Shown piece by piece: positions 6,396-6,658 of a stretch of DNA of 6,658 bases (its first letter is position 1; the number at the start of each line of letters is the position of its first letter). The translations under genes were made by a program, and so were the position numbers. The notes under the pieces are model-generated. The model had not been told where the DNA came from and did no database searches. It saw only the letters and a list, made by a program, of their open reading frames with translations. The DNA is from Kiritimatiellia bacterium (GTDB taxonomy: Bacteria; Verrucomicrobiota; Kiritimatiellia; RFP12; UBA1067). The stretch lies in contig JAGCJE010000173.1 of assembly GCA_017648225.1 (NCBI GenBank), positions 1-6,658 on the forward strand. Direction: 5' to 3'.

Positions 6396-6424
6396 ATTAT
6401 ATCATTTCTGATTTCAGTTATCAA
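6396..6424 (-). promoter_or_regulatory. Promoter of tRNA-Ala
   Basis: Minus-strand -35 TTGATA (6424-6419, 5 of 6), 17-base spacer, -10 TATAAT (6401-6396) with an upstream TG, making TGATATAAT. The predicted start near 6389 is about 13 bases before the mature tRNA. It is the best promoter in the window, as expected for a stable RNA gene. Confidence 0.8.
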
Positions 6425-6658
6425 GGGGGCATTTTCATCTGGAATATCCCCACTTCTTCCATCTTGCTTCCATCCTGTGCTACAGGAATTATTATTTAGC
6501 ATTAGTGGCTTCGCGCTTTGTTGTTGCTTGCTTGTTGCTATGCTATGTATAAATGCGGCCACGGTTAGGGCAACCGTGCTCCTCTTTTGATATGGTCGAT
6601 TTCTGCGTCCTCTAGACCCGCTCGCCAATCTTTAGATTTGGCTCGGGGTCGAGTCCTG
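6425..6658. other. Right-edge region without a convincing gene; several inverted repeats
   Basis: No complete gene is supported here. Visible structures are TCCTGT-GCT-ACAGGA (6473-6487), a direct repeat of CTTCCATC at 11-base spacing just left of it, a low-complexity TTG/GCT-rich stretch (about 6518-6548), a hairpin with 7-bp arms CACGGTT/AACCGTG (6560-6566 and 6572-6578), and a larger imperfect hairpin (6615-6619 with 6646-6650, inner stem 6624-6628 with 6638-6642). On the minus strand a 30-codon open stretch enters from the edge and stops at TAA (6567-6565) inside the first hairpin; another stops at TAG (6614-6612). Either could be the tail of a gene to the right, but both use codons (CGA, AGG, CTA) uncommon in the neighbours, and neither is recognisable. 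Confidence 0.35.

Noticed and set aside
6224..6628. Minus-strand open frame of 134 codons upstream of pfk
   Set aside because: It runs through the tRNA-Ala gene and its terminator. The phrase GEVAQLVEHHVRNVGVESSNL is the familiar artefact of translating a tRNA, and no ribosome site supports it.
6600..6658. A second tRNA on the plus strand at the right edge (GGGTCGAGTCC resembles a T arm)
   Set aside because: There is no TTCGA T loop, no D arm with GG, and no acceptor strand, so the cloverleaf fails.
1..6658. CRISPR array, insertion sequence, toxin-antitoxin or defence system
   Set aside because: No regularly spaced repeats, transposase, terminal inverted repeats flanking a gene, or defence-family motifs were seen.

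Overview
The window is 6.66 kb of ordinary bacterial chromosome: dense, GC-leaning coding sequence (codons rich in CGC, GGC, CTC and GAC) separated by short, very AT-rich intergenic regions. Secreted DUF4886/SGNH-type proteins in tandem, a divergent argininosuccinate lyase, a long phosphofructokinase of the plant/protist-like type and extended -10 promoters suggest an anaerobic member of the PVC group, perhaps Kiritimatiellota or Lentisphaerota. This assignment is inference from gene style only and is low to moderate in confidence.

Layout. (1) Positions 1-1521, minus strand: two tandem paralogous secreted SGNH/DUF4886-like proteins. The promoter-distal copy is cut by the left edge. (2) 1522-1749: a divergent intergenic region with promoters in both directions and several small palindromes. 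(3) 1750-4788, plus strand: a tightly packed three-gene operon. It holds an unrecognised helical protein, argH overlapping it by an ATGA, and a short OppF/DppF-like ABC ATPase beginning one base after argH. (4) 4804-6174, minus strand: a 456-residue 6-phosphofructokinase convergent with the operon, with only 15 bp between the stop codons. (5) 6175-6424: pfk promoter and ribosome site, a strong intrinsic terminator, a tRNA-Ala(CGC) gene and its promoter, all reading leftward. (6) 6425-6658: no convincing gene, but several inverted repeats and a possible gene tail entering from the right edge.

How the genes fit together. pfk (glycolysis) and argH (last step of arginine synthesis) are housekeeping metabolism. 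The ABC ATPase would need permease and binding proteins encoded elsewhere. The DUF4886 pair probably acts outside the cytoplasm, plausibly on polysaccharide or its substituents; that role is inferred from the fold. No mobile element, CRISPR array or defence system is visible, and I do not see a convincing new biological system. The most useful observations are a 13-base extended -10 element shared by three promoters, the recent-looking DUF4886 tandem duplication, the PFK active-site combination and the orphan ATPase coupled to argH.
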